Shown: positions 7,289-14,134 of the stretch, piece after piece
How the letters are laid out: every line of letters starts with the position of its first letter
How positions within the stretch are numbered: position 1 is the stretch's first letter
Source: Bacteroidales bacterium
GTDB lineage: Bacteria > Bacteroidota > Bacteroidia > Bacteroidales > FEN-979
DNA: 15,942 nucleotides
Assembly (NCBI GenBank): GCA_023231005.1
Contig: JALNWG010000039.1
Span: 1 to 15,942 of the forward strand
Direction of reading: 5' to 3'
Program-made: the position numbers and the translations under genes
Notes under the pieces: generated by a model
The model's input: the letters and a program-made list of their open reading frames with translations, nothing else
The model's database searches: none
Told to the model about the DNA's origin: nothing

Positions 7289-7336
7289 CTATTTCTTAAT
7301 TCCTGCTATTTTTAAGATCCTTCGCTCAAGTCCTTT
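7289..7336 (-). pseudogene. Remnant of hicA toxin gene, C-terminal codons only
   Basis: Ten bases before the hicB-like start, the minus strand encodes KGLERRILKIAGIKK followed by TAG (7291-7289). This is the typical HicA C-terminus (a last helix of the form GxLxxILKxAGIK). The same frame has a TAA directly upstream (7339-7337) and no HicA double-stranded-RNA-binding-like core (G-K-G-S-H) can be found, so the toxin body is gone. The match is short; the position in front of a HicB-like gene is what makes it credible. Confidence 0.45.
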
Positions 7337-7347
7337 TTAAATCCAGA

Positions 7348-7412
7348 GGCCCCCCATCAAAGTACTCTTAAATTTTCCTTACTAAATTACATACTATTTA
7401 TAGATTCAAAAA
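7348..7412 (-). promoter_or_regulatory. Promoter-plus-leader repeat, copy A (before hicAB remnant and Fic)
   Basis: On the minus strand TTTTTG, 17 bases, then TAATTTAG (7389-7382) resembles a -33/-7 pair (consensus TTTG and TAnnTTTG, with one mismatch). It is followed by a leader TTAAGAGTACTTTGATGGGG. The whole block aligns over about 62 bases with 10921-10985, including the same 17-base spacer and the same leader. It would drive the hicAB-remnant, hicB, XRE, Fic operon. Confidence 0.45.
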
Positions 7413-7721
7413 CAATCCGATAAAAAAACCGCCCAAAATGAATGACTTCTTCGAGAACCGTGTAAGCAACAACAGTATTATGCCCCTGGCTGTGGAATCA
7501 TATTTACGAAAAAACGGAGAACGTTATTTACCGCTTACAACTGTAAGCAGTACAAGGAATAATGCAAACAGGGCGTTTAATCTGATGGACCGGAAAGGGA
7601 ACGACAAAATAATCTGTCTGAAGAAGTCCGACATAAAATCTGATCCAGGTGCTATTAGTTCTTATAATCGGTCAAAGTAAATAGTTCAGTTAAACCTGAG
7701 ATCAGTGATTTACATGGGGGG

Positions 7722-7775
7722 GTAGAATCACCAGAATAGTGGGTGCACCTTGCTCCGGAATGTTGGGAGCAGACC
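7722..7775 (-). mobile_element. Solitary IS21-like terminal repeat, diverged
   Basis: On the minus strand ATTCCGGAGCAAGGTGCACC CACT is followed by a second weaker unit ATTCTGGTGATTCTACCCCC. The first aligns with ATTTCGGTGATATGCACCCACT in the IS21-like end at 15825-15869. Series of about 20-24-base units of the form ATTCCGGnn..GTGCACCCA are typical of IS21-family ends. No istA or istB remnant is readable on either side, so this would be an orphan end. Confidence 0.35.
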
Positions 7776-7797
7776 TCTTTTTCATAATCATTTTTCT

Positions 7798-9186
7798 TTA
7801 TTCAGTTTTACAAAACTTCTCAATATAATTTAATTCTCTTGTTCTTATTTTAATAAAATATAAACCCCTAAGATAATTCTTTGTGTCAATATTAATTTTT
7901 GTTTCACATGTTTGGAATTTAGAAATCTTTTTTCCTTGTAAATCATAAATTTCAATGAATTTAACATAATTATTATTCCCATTAAATTCAATAGATAAGA
8001 TTTCGGTTACTGGATTTGGATAAAGAGATAACCTTGATTCTTGTGGATCGTTGATTCCGACGACGACAGAATCATATTTCATAACTGTTGCGTTACCTGA
8101 ATACTCATAATCTTGATAAGCAACATAAGGTTGACCAGCCGGACTAAGAGCAAGGTCTATGTATTGTGCTGTTCCAGCCGAGAAACCATCATTTCCTACA
8201 TTTATCCAATTGGTTCCATCAAATTTCATAACGGTAACTTTACCCGCATTTACATAATCCTCATATGCAACATAAGGATCTCCGTTGGGACTGAAAGCAA
8301 GGTTTGTATAATCGGCAGTTGTTGCTGAAAAACCAGCGTTTCCTACATCCACCCAGTTAGTTCCGTTAAATTTCATTACTGTTATTTTACGAGAATTCCC
8401 AAAATCTACAAATGCTACATGTGGTTCACCAGATGGGCTGAAGGCAAGTTCGGTATATTCAACATGTCCAACAGTGAAACCAGCATTTCCAACATTCTCC
8501 CAATTGGTTCCGTTAAATTTCATTACTGTAGCTTTTCCATCATTGGCAATATCCTTGTAAGCCACATAGGGTTGTCCATTATATGGGTTGAAAGCGAGGC
8601 TTGTCCAATTCACTTCTCCAGAAGAGAAACCAGCGATTCCAATATTTACCCAAGTAGTTCCATTAAATTTCATTACTGTAGCTTTGTTGGAATTTCCAAA
8701 ATCTAAATATGCAACATAAGGTTCACCTATAGGACTGAAGGCAAGACTTAGGCACGCAGCACCATCTGGAGAAAAACATGCATTTCCAACATTAACCCAG
8801 TTGGTACCATCAAATTTCATTACAGTCGCCATGTTAAAATTTTCACCATTTGAAAAAGCAATATAAGGTTGATCAGCCTGACTGACCCCGAGGCTTATAT
8901 AATATGCTGGTCCTATAGAGAAACCAGGATTTCCAACATTCACCCAATTGCTTCCGTTAAATTTCATTACTGTAGCTTTAAAGCCATAAGCATAATCTTC
9001 GTAAGCCACATAAGGTTGTCCAGATTGGTTGAATGCGATACTTATATAATTGGCACCCCATGCTGAAAATCCAGCATTACCAACATTCTCCCACATATAA
9101 TCAATTGGGGAAGATTTGTCCAATTTTTGTTGAGCACAAACAAAAACTGGAAGAAAATAGATTAAGATAAAAATAATGTTTTTCAT
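7798..9186 (-). CDS. Secreted seven-repeat beta-propeller protein with T9SS sorting domain
   Basis: I place the start at ATG 9186, twelve codons inside the longest frame, because it gives a clean signal peptide MKNIIFILIYFLPVFVCAQQ; the product is then 462 residues. From about residue 32 to 370 there are seven repeats of about 47 residues with the pattern NVGNAGFSxxxAxYxSLAFS, PxGxPYVAYxD and KATVMKFNGTNW. The count and the strand-rich, YVAY/VMKF-anchored repeats suggest a seven-bladed beta-propeller. Residues 385-462 (RLSLYPNPVTEILSIEF to KIRTRELNYIEKFCKTE) form a type A T9SS C-terminal domain, with the usual YPNP and LYFIKI motifs, so the protein should be exported and then displayed or released through T9SS. 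The ligand is unknown. A promoter-like box lies at 9228-9256. Confidence 0.85.
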   Translation of the reverse strand: MKNIIFILIYFLPVFVCAQQKLDKSSPIDYMWENVGNAGFSAWGANYISIAFNQSGQPYVAYEDYAYGFKATVMKFNGSNWVNVGNPGFSIGPAYYISLGVSQADQPYIAFSNGENFNMATVMKFDGTNWVNVGNACFSPDGAACLSLAFSPIGEPYVAYLDFGNSNKATVMKFNGTTWVNIGIAGFSSGEVNWTSLAFNPYNGQPYVAYKDIANDGKATVMKFNGTNWENVGNAGFTVGHVEYTELAFSPSGEPHVAFVDFGNSRKITVMKFNGTNWVDVGNAGFSATTADYTNLAFSPNGDPYVAYEDYVNAGKVTVMKFDGTNWINVGNDGFSAGTAQYIDLALSPAGQPYVAYQDYEYSGNATVMKYDSVVVGINDPQESRLSLYPNPVTEILSIEFNGNNNYVKFIEIYDLQGKKISKFQTCETKINIDTKNYLRGLYFIKIRTRELNYIEKFCKTE

Positions 9187-9227
9187 TTTTGAAAATGGTT
9201 TAAACTGATTATTCAAATACAATCCGA

Positions 9228-9256
9228 TAAAATTACAAACTTTTTACACCTGTCAA
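9228..9256 (-). promoter_or_regulatory. Promoter-like pair for the propeller gene
   Basis: Minus-strand TTG (9256-9254), 18 bases, then TAATTTTA (9235-9228) resembles the Bacteroidota TTTG / TAnnTTTG pair with mismatches. It would start transcription about 35-40 bases before the ATG at 9186. The segment AAAAAGTTTGTAATTTTA resembles the promoter-like segments at 7382 and 10952. Confidence 0.4.
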
Positions 9257-9284
9257 TTTCAGTGGTTTAATTTTAGGTCTTAGC

Positions 9285-9306
9285 CAAATAAAAAGAGAAC
9301 CTCTTT
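9285..9306 (-). terminator. Rho-independent terminator after the TonB-C/TPR gene
   Basis: On the minus strand AAAGAG, loop GTT, CTCTTT is followed by TTATTT, a short stem with a T-rich tail about 20 bases beyond the stop of the gene ending at 9326. The stem is only six pairs, so strength is uncertain. Confidence 0.45.
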
Positions 9307-9325
9307 GCCTGCTCTGGGCATTTAA

Positions 9326-10153
9326 TTATTTATTGCAATGATTATCAAGTAAATTTTGTGCCTCCGCAGATCCTAATTCTTTTGCTCTTTGCCAATCTCC
9401 ACATGCTCTTGTATTTTCTTTTACTTTTATATATGACTTTCCTCTATTTAACAATACATCAATATCGTTTGGCAAGTTTACAAGATATTTGGTGTACCAG
9501 GTAATAGCATTTTTATATTTTTCCTTTTTAGAATACTTATCCCCTAAACATTTATACGTTTCATTCAACTTGGTTTGACAAATTATACAGCCATGCTTCA
9601 TTGCTTCTTCCCAATCCCATATTGCATTCTCATATTCTTCTAATAAAAAACTACATAACCCTCGATTATAGAGAGCATCAACATTAACCTTGTCACCATT
9701 TTTATAGTTAGAGAAAAAAGAAATTGCCTGCCTATACTTACCTTCTTTCATGAGCTTCAAACCTAATTCATAATAATCAACTTCCTTTTTTACTTCACGA
9801 ATGGTGAACTTCACTGGTAAGTGAAATTCTGCACGTTGCGGTTTGCCGTTTACCCATGCTGGCTGCCACATGCCTTGCGTTAAGTTAACAACCCTAATTG
9901 CCTCTTCAGTACATCCTCCATTCACACCACTGATAACTTTAATGTTGGATATTGAACCGTTTTCTTCAACAATAAATGCCAGGAAAACACGACCTTGAAT
10001 TCCCTGTTCCATGGCCATCTCCGGATACTTGACATTTTTTGCCAGGAATTCAAATAACTTAGCGTCTCCTCCTTTGAAGTGTGGGAAAATAGAATCCTGA
10101 CTGTAAAGTAACTCGCTAAGCGTTATAAAAAGAGTCAAAATAATGTATCTCAT
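9326..10153 (-). CDS. Secreted TonB C-terminal-domain / TPR repeat protein
   Basis: 275 residues. Residues 1-19 (MRYIILTLFITLSELLYSQ) are a signal peptide. Residues 24-118 form a TonB C-terminal domain: FPHFKGGDAKLFEFLAKNV, YPEMAMEQGIQGRVFLAFIV, NGSISNIKVISGVNGGC and the closing WVNGKPQRAEFHLPVKF. Residues 127-270 carry three to four TPR-like helical pairs (YYELGLKLMKEGKYRQAISF; DALYNRGLCSFLLEEYENAI; YKNAITWYTKYLVNLPNDID; LLNRGKSYIKVKENTRACGD). Without a transmembrane anchor it is not a classical energy-transducing TonB; soluble periplasmic TonB-C/TPR proteins are frequent in Bacteroidota and their roles are mostly unassigned. It stands alone, followed by a probable terminator, with about 140 gene-free bases before it. 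The architecture is clear and the function is not. Confidence 0.85.
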   Translation of the reverse strand: MRYIILTLFITLSELLYSQDSIFPHFKGGDAKLFEFLAKNVKYPEMAMEQGIQGRVFLAFIVEENGSISNIKVISGVNGGCTEEAIRVVNLTQGMWQPAWVNGKPQRAEFHLPVKFTIREVKKEVDYYELGLKLMKEGKYRQAISFFSNYKNGDKVNVDALYNRGLCSFLLEEYENAIWDWEEAMKHGCIICQTKLNETYKCLGDKYSKKEKYKNAITWYTKYLVNLPNDIDVLLNRGKSYIKVKENTRACGDWQRAKELGSAEAQNLLDNHCNK

Positions 10154-10294
10154 CAGTGTGAATATTACTTGTTGGTGGTTCGTGCTATATTTATTCTTTT
10201 CCTTAGAGCTATTTAATTGATAATCATTTTTCAGATTGTTTCGCGCTGTTAATCAACTGTTCCTTTCAAGTAGCCATGCAGGTGGTAATCGATT

Positions 10295-10753
10295 CTATTT
10301 CTTCCATAGTATTTCTCCTTCCGCTAAAAATCCATCTTCGACATTGAAGCTATTAAGTGATCCTGCTTGATTTTGTACGCACAAAAATATTAAAGGATTA
10401 TCGGAATTATTTCGATATATCCTTTTACCATTAGGTGAAATGCGTATTATTGAACCTTCCGATACGTCGAAAATTGAATCATCAACTTGGAATTGTCCCG
10501 AACCTTTTAAAAATATATAAATTTCTTCATGGTTTTTATGTTGATGCATAAATGGCATTTCAGTCTTTGGTGGAATTACTGTAAACGAAATTTCAGCACT
10601 TGTAGATTTTAGGATTTCTCCCACAAATACTTTCCCTTTGACTTCTTGATGTCGTTTTGGATGCATGTAAGAATAATCCATTAATTGGTCAATTAGTCCC
10701 AAATCAATTGCAACATGATTTATTCCTTCTGATTTGATTTTTACATTTTTCAT
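10295..10753 (-). CDS. Small cupin-domain protein
   Basis: 152 residues. A single cupin barrel: motif 1 is MPFMHQHKNHEEIYIFLKGS (66-85) with His70, His72 and Glu76 or Glu77 as metal ligands and the following Gly; the barrel continues with GQFQVDDSIFDVSEGSIIRI and motif 2 SPNGKRIYRNNSDNPLIFLC (106-125). The motif 2 histidine, the third His of a typical metal site, is replaced (KRIYRN), so metal binding may be altered or lost. There is no signal peptide. Members of this family range from isomerases to ligand-binding proteins and the substrate is not evident. The gene is single, with a shared boundary motif at 10805-10834 and a promoter-plus-leader repeat at 10921-10985 upstream. Confidence 0.83.
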   Translation of the reverse strand: MKNVKIKSEGINHVAIDLGLIDQLMDYSYMHPKRHQEVKGKVFVGEILKSTSAEISFTVIPPKTEMPFMHQHKNHEEIYIFLKGSGQFQVDDSIFDVSEGSIIRISPNGKRIYRNNSDNPLIFLCVQNQAGSLNSFNVEDGFLAEGEILWKK

Positions 10754-10804
10754 TTTTGTCTAAATTAATTTATCTATCAAATAACGGGTTTGTTTTTTCA
10801 CCGC

Positions 10805-10834
10805 TTGCACACAACAACTCGCCAACCGATCAAT
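10805..10834. repeat. Boundary motifs shared with 5159-5169 and 4375-4393
   Basis: TTGCACACAAC (10805-10815) is identical to the outer end of inverted-repeat copy 2, and the adjoining ACTCGCCAACCGATCAAT (10817-10834) matches 4375-4393 with one substitution and one missing C. It looks like a partial or composite copy of the intergenic repeat family, placed upstream of the cupin gene. Confidence 0.45.
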
Positions 10835-10920
10835 AGCGGGTCCATTGTCATTATCAATGATACACGAGCATTTTTATCTATTATCTCACCCTTTTTCGGG
10901 ATTGGCTAAGCAAAACAATT

Positions 10921-10985
10921 GGCCCCTATCAAAGCGCCCTTAACTATTCTTTACTAAAGTACAAACTTTTTATTGATGCAAATCA
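10921..10985 (-). promoter_or_regulatory. Promoter-plus-leader repeat, copy B (upstream of cupin gene)
   Basis: Minus-strand ATTTG, 17 bases, TACTTTAG and then TTAAGGGCGCTTTGATAGGG. It aligns with copy A at 7348-7412 over about 62 bases with one indel. It would drive the cupin gene through an unusually long leader of about 200 bases that contains the boundary motifs. Confidence 0.42.
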
Positions 10986-11351
10986 TTCTTATACGGATCT
11001 TCAAGGGCCAAATTTTCTTTTGAATTGGCTATTATGCAGTCAATCCCGACGCGCGAAGCACGCTTCGGACATACCCAAAATGTTGGCGATGATACATGCA
11101 AACGAATCGTGTGTTTTCATAGTTTGAGGAATTAAAGATTTTCGATTTTGACATCTGCATACCAGAATAGAACGACTGCTTGACGGGGAATGAAAAAAAA
11201 CGAACTGTTTGTCACTACATCGGTTAATCTGTTTTAAAAGAAAGATTTTATAGGGAAAACTAAGTTTTAATTATATTCGCCCACAAAATATGATCATCGG
11301 ATCAATATCGTTAGCATTTATGCCCTTAAAAAAATCTAAACACAAATTGTC

Positions 11352-11990
11352 ATGAAAAAAACGAGTCTCTTTTTCCTCCTCTTTTTCCTGATTTTACAGG
11401 GATACCCCCAGGAGAGTACTATTCAAAACCTGCCGGCAGCCGTGTCTGGCACCCTCACAGAATGGCTGGAGAAAATTCCGGCAGGCAGTGAAGGGTTGTA
11501 TGGATTTCAGAACCGCAGCGACTTTTCCCGGGCCAGCCTGGGCGTTCCGGTGCAAGTGTTTACCCTTAATGATGACTTCTTTACACACCCCGGCACCCAG
11601 CCTTCGCTTAAAAGTACCGGGGAATGGCGAATCCCGGTCGTGATTGACCATGAGAACTGCGCCCTGGTCACTGTGGTGAAAATCAACAGCGACTGGAAAA
11701 TTGTGGATCTCGGTGCACATCTGCTGGCGCAGGAATTGGCTGCTATGCAGGCGCATTTCACCCCGGCACAATTCAATGAAATCAAACTCTTTAGGGTATA
11801 CCCCCTTCAATCCGATTTCCTCTTTTATGCCGATCCTCTGGCTGTTCCTTGCCATATTGCACTTCTCCCTCTTCATTCGGCCACCCTCAACATCGATCGG
11901 CTGAATGAAACCCCCGTAAAAACCCGCACCCTGGACGAGGTAGCCGGGATGATTCGTGAAACGCTTTCAACAAATAAATCAAACCGGTAA
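11352..11990 (+). CDS. Secreted protein of unknown function, partner of the cysteine protease
   Basis: 212 residues with a strong signal peptide (MKKTSLFFLLFFLILQGYPQ). The mature part has the features GLYGFQNRSDFSRASLGVPV (48-67), then QVFTL, GEWRIPVVIDHENCALVTVV (90-109) and WKIVDLGAHLLAQELAAM, an alpha/beta pattern with a central W-x-I-P-V-V strand. I do not recognise a named family. The layout of alternating strands and the place right before a secreted cysteine protease suggest a propeptide-like, chaperone or inhibitor partner; that is inference. It is co-transcribed with the protease (11 bases between stop and start). It lacks a T9SS sorting domain, so it would remain in the periplasm or envelope. 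Composition is GC-richer than the minus-strand genes to the left. Confidence 0.72.
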   Translation: MKKTSLFFLLFFLILQGYPQESTIQNLPAAVSGTLTEWLEKIPAGSEGLYGFQNRSDFSRASLGVPVQVFTLNDDFFTHPGTQPSLKSTGEWRIPVVIDHENCALVTVVKINSDWKIVDLGAHLLAQELAAMQAHFTPAQFNEIKLFRVYPLQSDFLFYADPLAVPCHIALLPLHSATLNIDRLNETPVKTRTLDEVAGMIRETLSTNKSNR

Positions 11991-12001
11991 AAACTTCACC
12001 C

Positions 12002-13114
12002 ATGAACGGAAAAATAAAACTGGTTGCAGCAGTCCTTTTCTGCACCCTTGCCTTCACGTCGAAGGCCCAGGTTCTGAATGTCGTGGAACTCACACAGGAA
12101 CAAAATCAATGGTGCTGGGCAGGCGTAAGCGCCTGCGCACTGGATTATTACGGTGCCACTACCGGACAATGTGTTGTTGCAGAATATACCCGGACCGTAG
12201 CCACCTGGCACAATTTCGGACTGGTAGACTGCTGTATTGATGCAACGCAAGGCTGCAATTACTGGAATTACAACTGGGGATATGCCGGCAGCATACAGGA
12301 TATCCTGGTCCATTTTGCATCGATCACGAACAACGGAGTTGACAGTGCCTTGAGTAAAGCTGTCGTTACTAATGAGGTGACCAGCAATCGTCCCTTCATT
12401 ATCCGTTGGGGATGGACCACAGGCGGTGGACACTTTTTGGTTGGACACGGACTGGTAGGCGATAACCTCTATTACATGAATCCCTGGTACGGTGAGGGAC
12501 TTAAAATCGCCACCTATTCGTGGGTTGTAAGCGCCCCTGACCATACATGGACCCATACCAACCAATTGGTGACCTCCTCTCCCCGCCCCTACCCGGCACA
12601 GTCTGTTACCGGTCCGCAATCGCTGGTAAAAAACCAGCTGGATGTCCCCTATACCACCCCGGTTATTCCCAACGCCACCTCCTATCTGTGGGTGGTAACC
12701 CCGGCTACCGCAGGCACCATCAATTCAACTTCACGCGAGGCCGTGCTCAACCTGACTCCTGAATTTCTCGGCACATTCAGCATCACGGTAAAAGGGATCA
12801 ACAGCATCGGGGAGGGAAACACTTCGAACCCTCTGGTTGTAACGGTTAGCCCCGCGGCTGGGATCACCAATCCTGCCTGGATCAATCGCCTGTCGGTCTT
12901 TCCAAACCCAAGTACCGGGAAAATCTCCTTTGGCCCTGTAATAACTACCCTGCCGGTGTTCATTCAATTGACAGACCTCACCGGGGTGGAACATTTCAGC
13001 CAACCCCTCCCTGCCTCGGGGGAACTAGATCTCTCGGCATTGCCCAAAGGAATGTACCTGCTCAAACTCCGGTCGGGTGATTTTTCACAGACCACCAAAC
13101 TGATCCTGCAGTAG
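12002..13114 (+). CDS. Papain-like (AvrRpt2/C39-like) cysteine protease with T9SS sorting domain
   Basis: 370 residues. A signal peptide (1-22, ending TSKAQ) is followed by a papain-like domain. QEQNQWCWAGVSACALDYYG (32-51) holds the nucleophile Cys38 with the oxyanion Gln before it; GGGHFLVGHGLV (141-152) holds His144; YYMNPWYGEG (157-166) supplies Asn160 in the position of the third catalytic residue. CDCxxx-type cysteines (C57, C77, C78, C85) may form disulfides. Residues 195-290 look like an Ig/PKD-like beta domain (SYLWVVTPATAGTINS; GTFSITVKGINSIGEGNTS). Residues 295-370 (NRLSVFPNPSTGKISF to KLRSGDFSQTTKLILQ) are a T9SS type A domain. The enzyme should be secreted to cleave proteins or peptides outside the cell. 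Its substrate is unknown. Confidence 0.85.
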   Translation: MNGKIKLVAAVLFCTLAFTSKAQVLNVVELTQEQNQWCWAGVSACALDYYGATTGQCVVAEYTRTVATWHNFGLVDCCIDATQGCNYWNYNWGYAGSIQDILVHFASITNNGVDSALSKAVVTNEVTSNRPFIIRWGWTTGGGHFLVGHGLVGDNLYYMNPWYGEGLKIATYSWVVSAPDHTWTHTNQLVTSSPRPYPAQSVTGPQSLVKNQLDVPYTTPVIPNATSYLWVVTPATAGTINSTSREAVLNLTPEFLGTFSITVKGINSIGEGNTSNPLVVTVSPAAGITNPAWINRLSVFPNPSTGKISFGPVITTLPVFIQLTDLTGVEHFSQPLPASGELDLSALPKGMYLLKLRSGDFSQTTKLILQ

Positions 13115-13372
13115 GATCGGGCTATATCAGCTACTAATTTAACGTATATTAAACCGAAATAGTGGCGTTGTGAATTTGTGGTAAAGCCAGACCTGGGGGT
13201 ATCGAGTAAAAGCTCCAAGATGAGAATGTTGTTATAATAGGGTGGGTTAACGGAGAAAATTCAGAATTGGATCTGGTGAGCAAATGATAAGACTGATTGG
13301 TACAATCCATTAGTAAAAAAGGCAGATGGGTTGCTTAATTATTTGGATATAAACAAGCTTATGGATTCGTAA
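13115..13372 (+). other. Gene-free, degraded stretch before the Fic remnant
   Basis: After the protease stop there is no gene or clear terminator. From about 13284 the frame of the following Fic remnant is open (KTDWYNPLVKKADGLLNYLD) up to a TAA at 13370-13372, suggesting an eroded upstream part of a coding sequence that I cannot assign. A weak TTTAA..TTAAA pairing lies near 13137. Confidence 0.35.
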
Positions 13373-14134
13373 AGAGCCGCAAAGTCAATACGGGAGAAAA
13401 ATATAGACGAAAAGCATCAGTACGCAAGTCCAAAAAGCATCAATTCAAGCCGATACCGAATTAAGAACAATCTGACAGGGAATGTTAACTTTTGTCCGCT
13501 CATTAGTAAAACCGTTAAACTTGAGCGCCATCTTGCAGAAAACCTTGCCGATAAAACCAGTATTGCCATTAGCGGAGTGCATAAAGATATATTATTGCGG
13601 ACATCGGCATTTCTGTTACTGAAAGATTCGAAGGCATCCTTTACGATTGAAGGCGAAAATCCTACTCAAAACAGGGATGTTCGGTGGGGTAAAGCCATCG
13701 GCCAGGCAGGAAGTAAACCTCTTAGCAAAGAAGAATTGCTCAGGTTACAACAAATAGTAATTGATGACAACCGATTTGTTCAAATGGGGTATCGCTTAGA
13801 AGGCGGCTTTATTGGAGAACACGACCGTAATACTGGCGAGCCTATTCCCGAACATATCTCTGCCCGATGGCAAGATATTGAAACGTTGATGGGGGGACTG
13901 CTGGAATCTGCCAGGCAAATGGAATCCACCTCTTTCAACCCAGTTCTAACAGCAGCTTTGATAGCTTTTGGTTTCGTATTTATTCATCCGTTTGTTGATG
14001 GGAATGGAAGGCTGCATCGATATTTGATTCATCACCTGATTTCCTATTCTCCGGTGAAATCAATTCATTTACCGATTTTGTTATATGTACAAACCACAAG
14101 CAGTATATTTTTATTAAAAAATGATCACTTATGA
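13373..14134 (+). pseudogene. Fic family protein remnant, both ends damaged
   Basis: The open frame from the TAA at 13370 has no ATG; the first usable start is GTG at 13577 (185 codons). Family similarity begins before that GTG, at LERHLAENLADKTSIAISGV (from about 13519), so the true start is missing. Recognisable parts are the inhibitory motif SFTIEG (residues 21-26 from the GTG), RWGKAIGQAGSKPLSKEELL (36-55), GGFIGEHDRNTGEPIPEHIS (76-95) and an intact Fic core HPFVDGNGRLHR (137-148). Relatives of this type run on for about 150 more residues after the core; here the frame ends after 37 unrelated-looking ones. Its TGA overlaps the ATG of the next gene (ATGA). Loss of both ends makes an active enzyme unlikely, though the core itself is intact. 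It is a different Fic type from the gene at 5304-6710. Confidence 0.75.

Larger units (their letters stand above)
7337..7797. other. Gene-free stretch with one unassigned 80-codon ORF
   Basis: Between the hicA remnant and the propeller gene I find the promoter repeat (7348-7412), an IS21-like end (7722-7775) and an open frame on the plus strand at 7438-7680 (80 codons, starting MNDFFENRVSNNSIMPLAVE). I do not recognise that product, it has no promoter or ribosome binding site that I can see, and it opposes all neighbouring genes; it may be an eroded gene or chance. A hairpin TGCTCC (7751-7756) / GGAGCA (7766-7771) is followed by CCTCTTTTT on the plus strand and could terminate plus-strand transcripts. 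Confidence 0.3.
10754..11351. other. Gene-free junction where gene direction and composition switch
   Basis: About 600 bases without a convincing gene. They hold the boundary motifs TTGCACACAAC (10805-10815, also at 5159-5169) and ACTCGCCAACCGATC (10817-10831, also at 4375), the promoter-plus-leader repeat copy B (10921-10985), and a small GC-rich hairpin CGAAGC, AC, GCTTCG (11054-11067). A 42-codon minus-strand frame (11032-11160) is unsupported. West of this stretch all genes are minus-strand and AT-rich; east of it all are plus-strand and visibly GC-richer. For the plus-strand operon, TATATTCG near 11265 is one mismatch from TAnnTTTG, a weak promoter candidate. Confidence 0.6.

Noticed and set aside
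7798..9186. CRISPR-like or tandem DNA repeat in the propeller gene
   Set aside because: The periodicity is about 47 codons, diverged at DNA level, and explained by protein blades; there are no identical repeats with unique spacers.
11032..11160. 42-codon minus-strand ORF starting MQMSKSKIFNSSNYENTRFV
   Set aside because: No family resemblance, ribosome binding site or conservation evidence; it could be chance or a gene tail.
11394..12619. Several long minus-strand and plus-strand frames over the secreted protein and protease genes
   Set aside because: Shadows of the GC-richer coding sequences in other frames; none has a signal peptide or known motif, whereas the chosen frames do.
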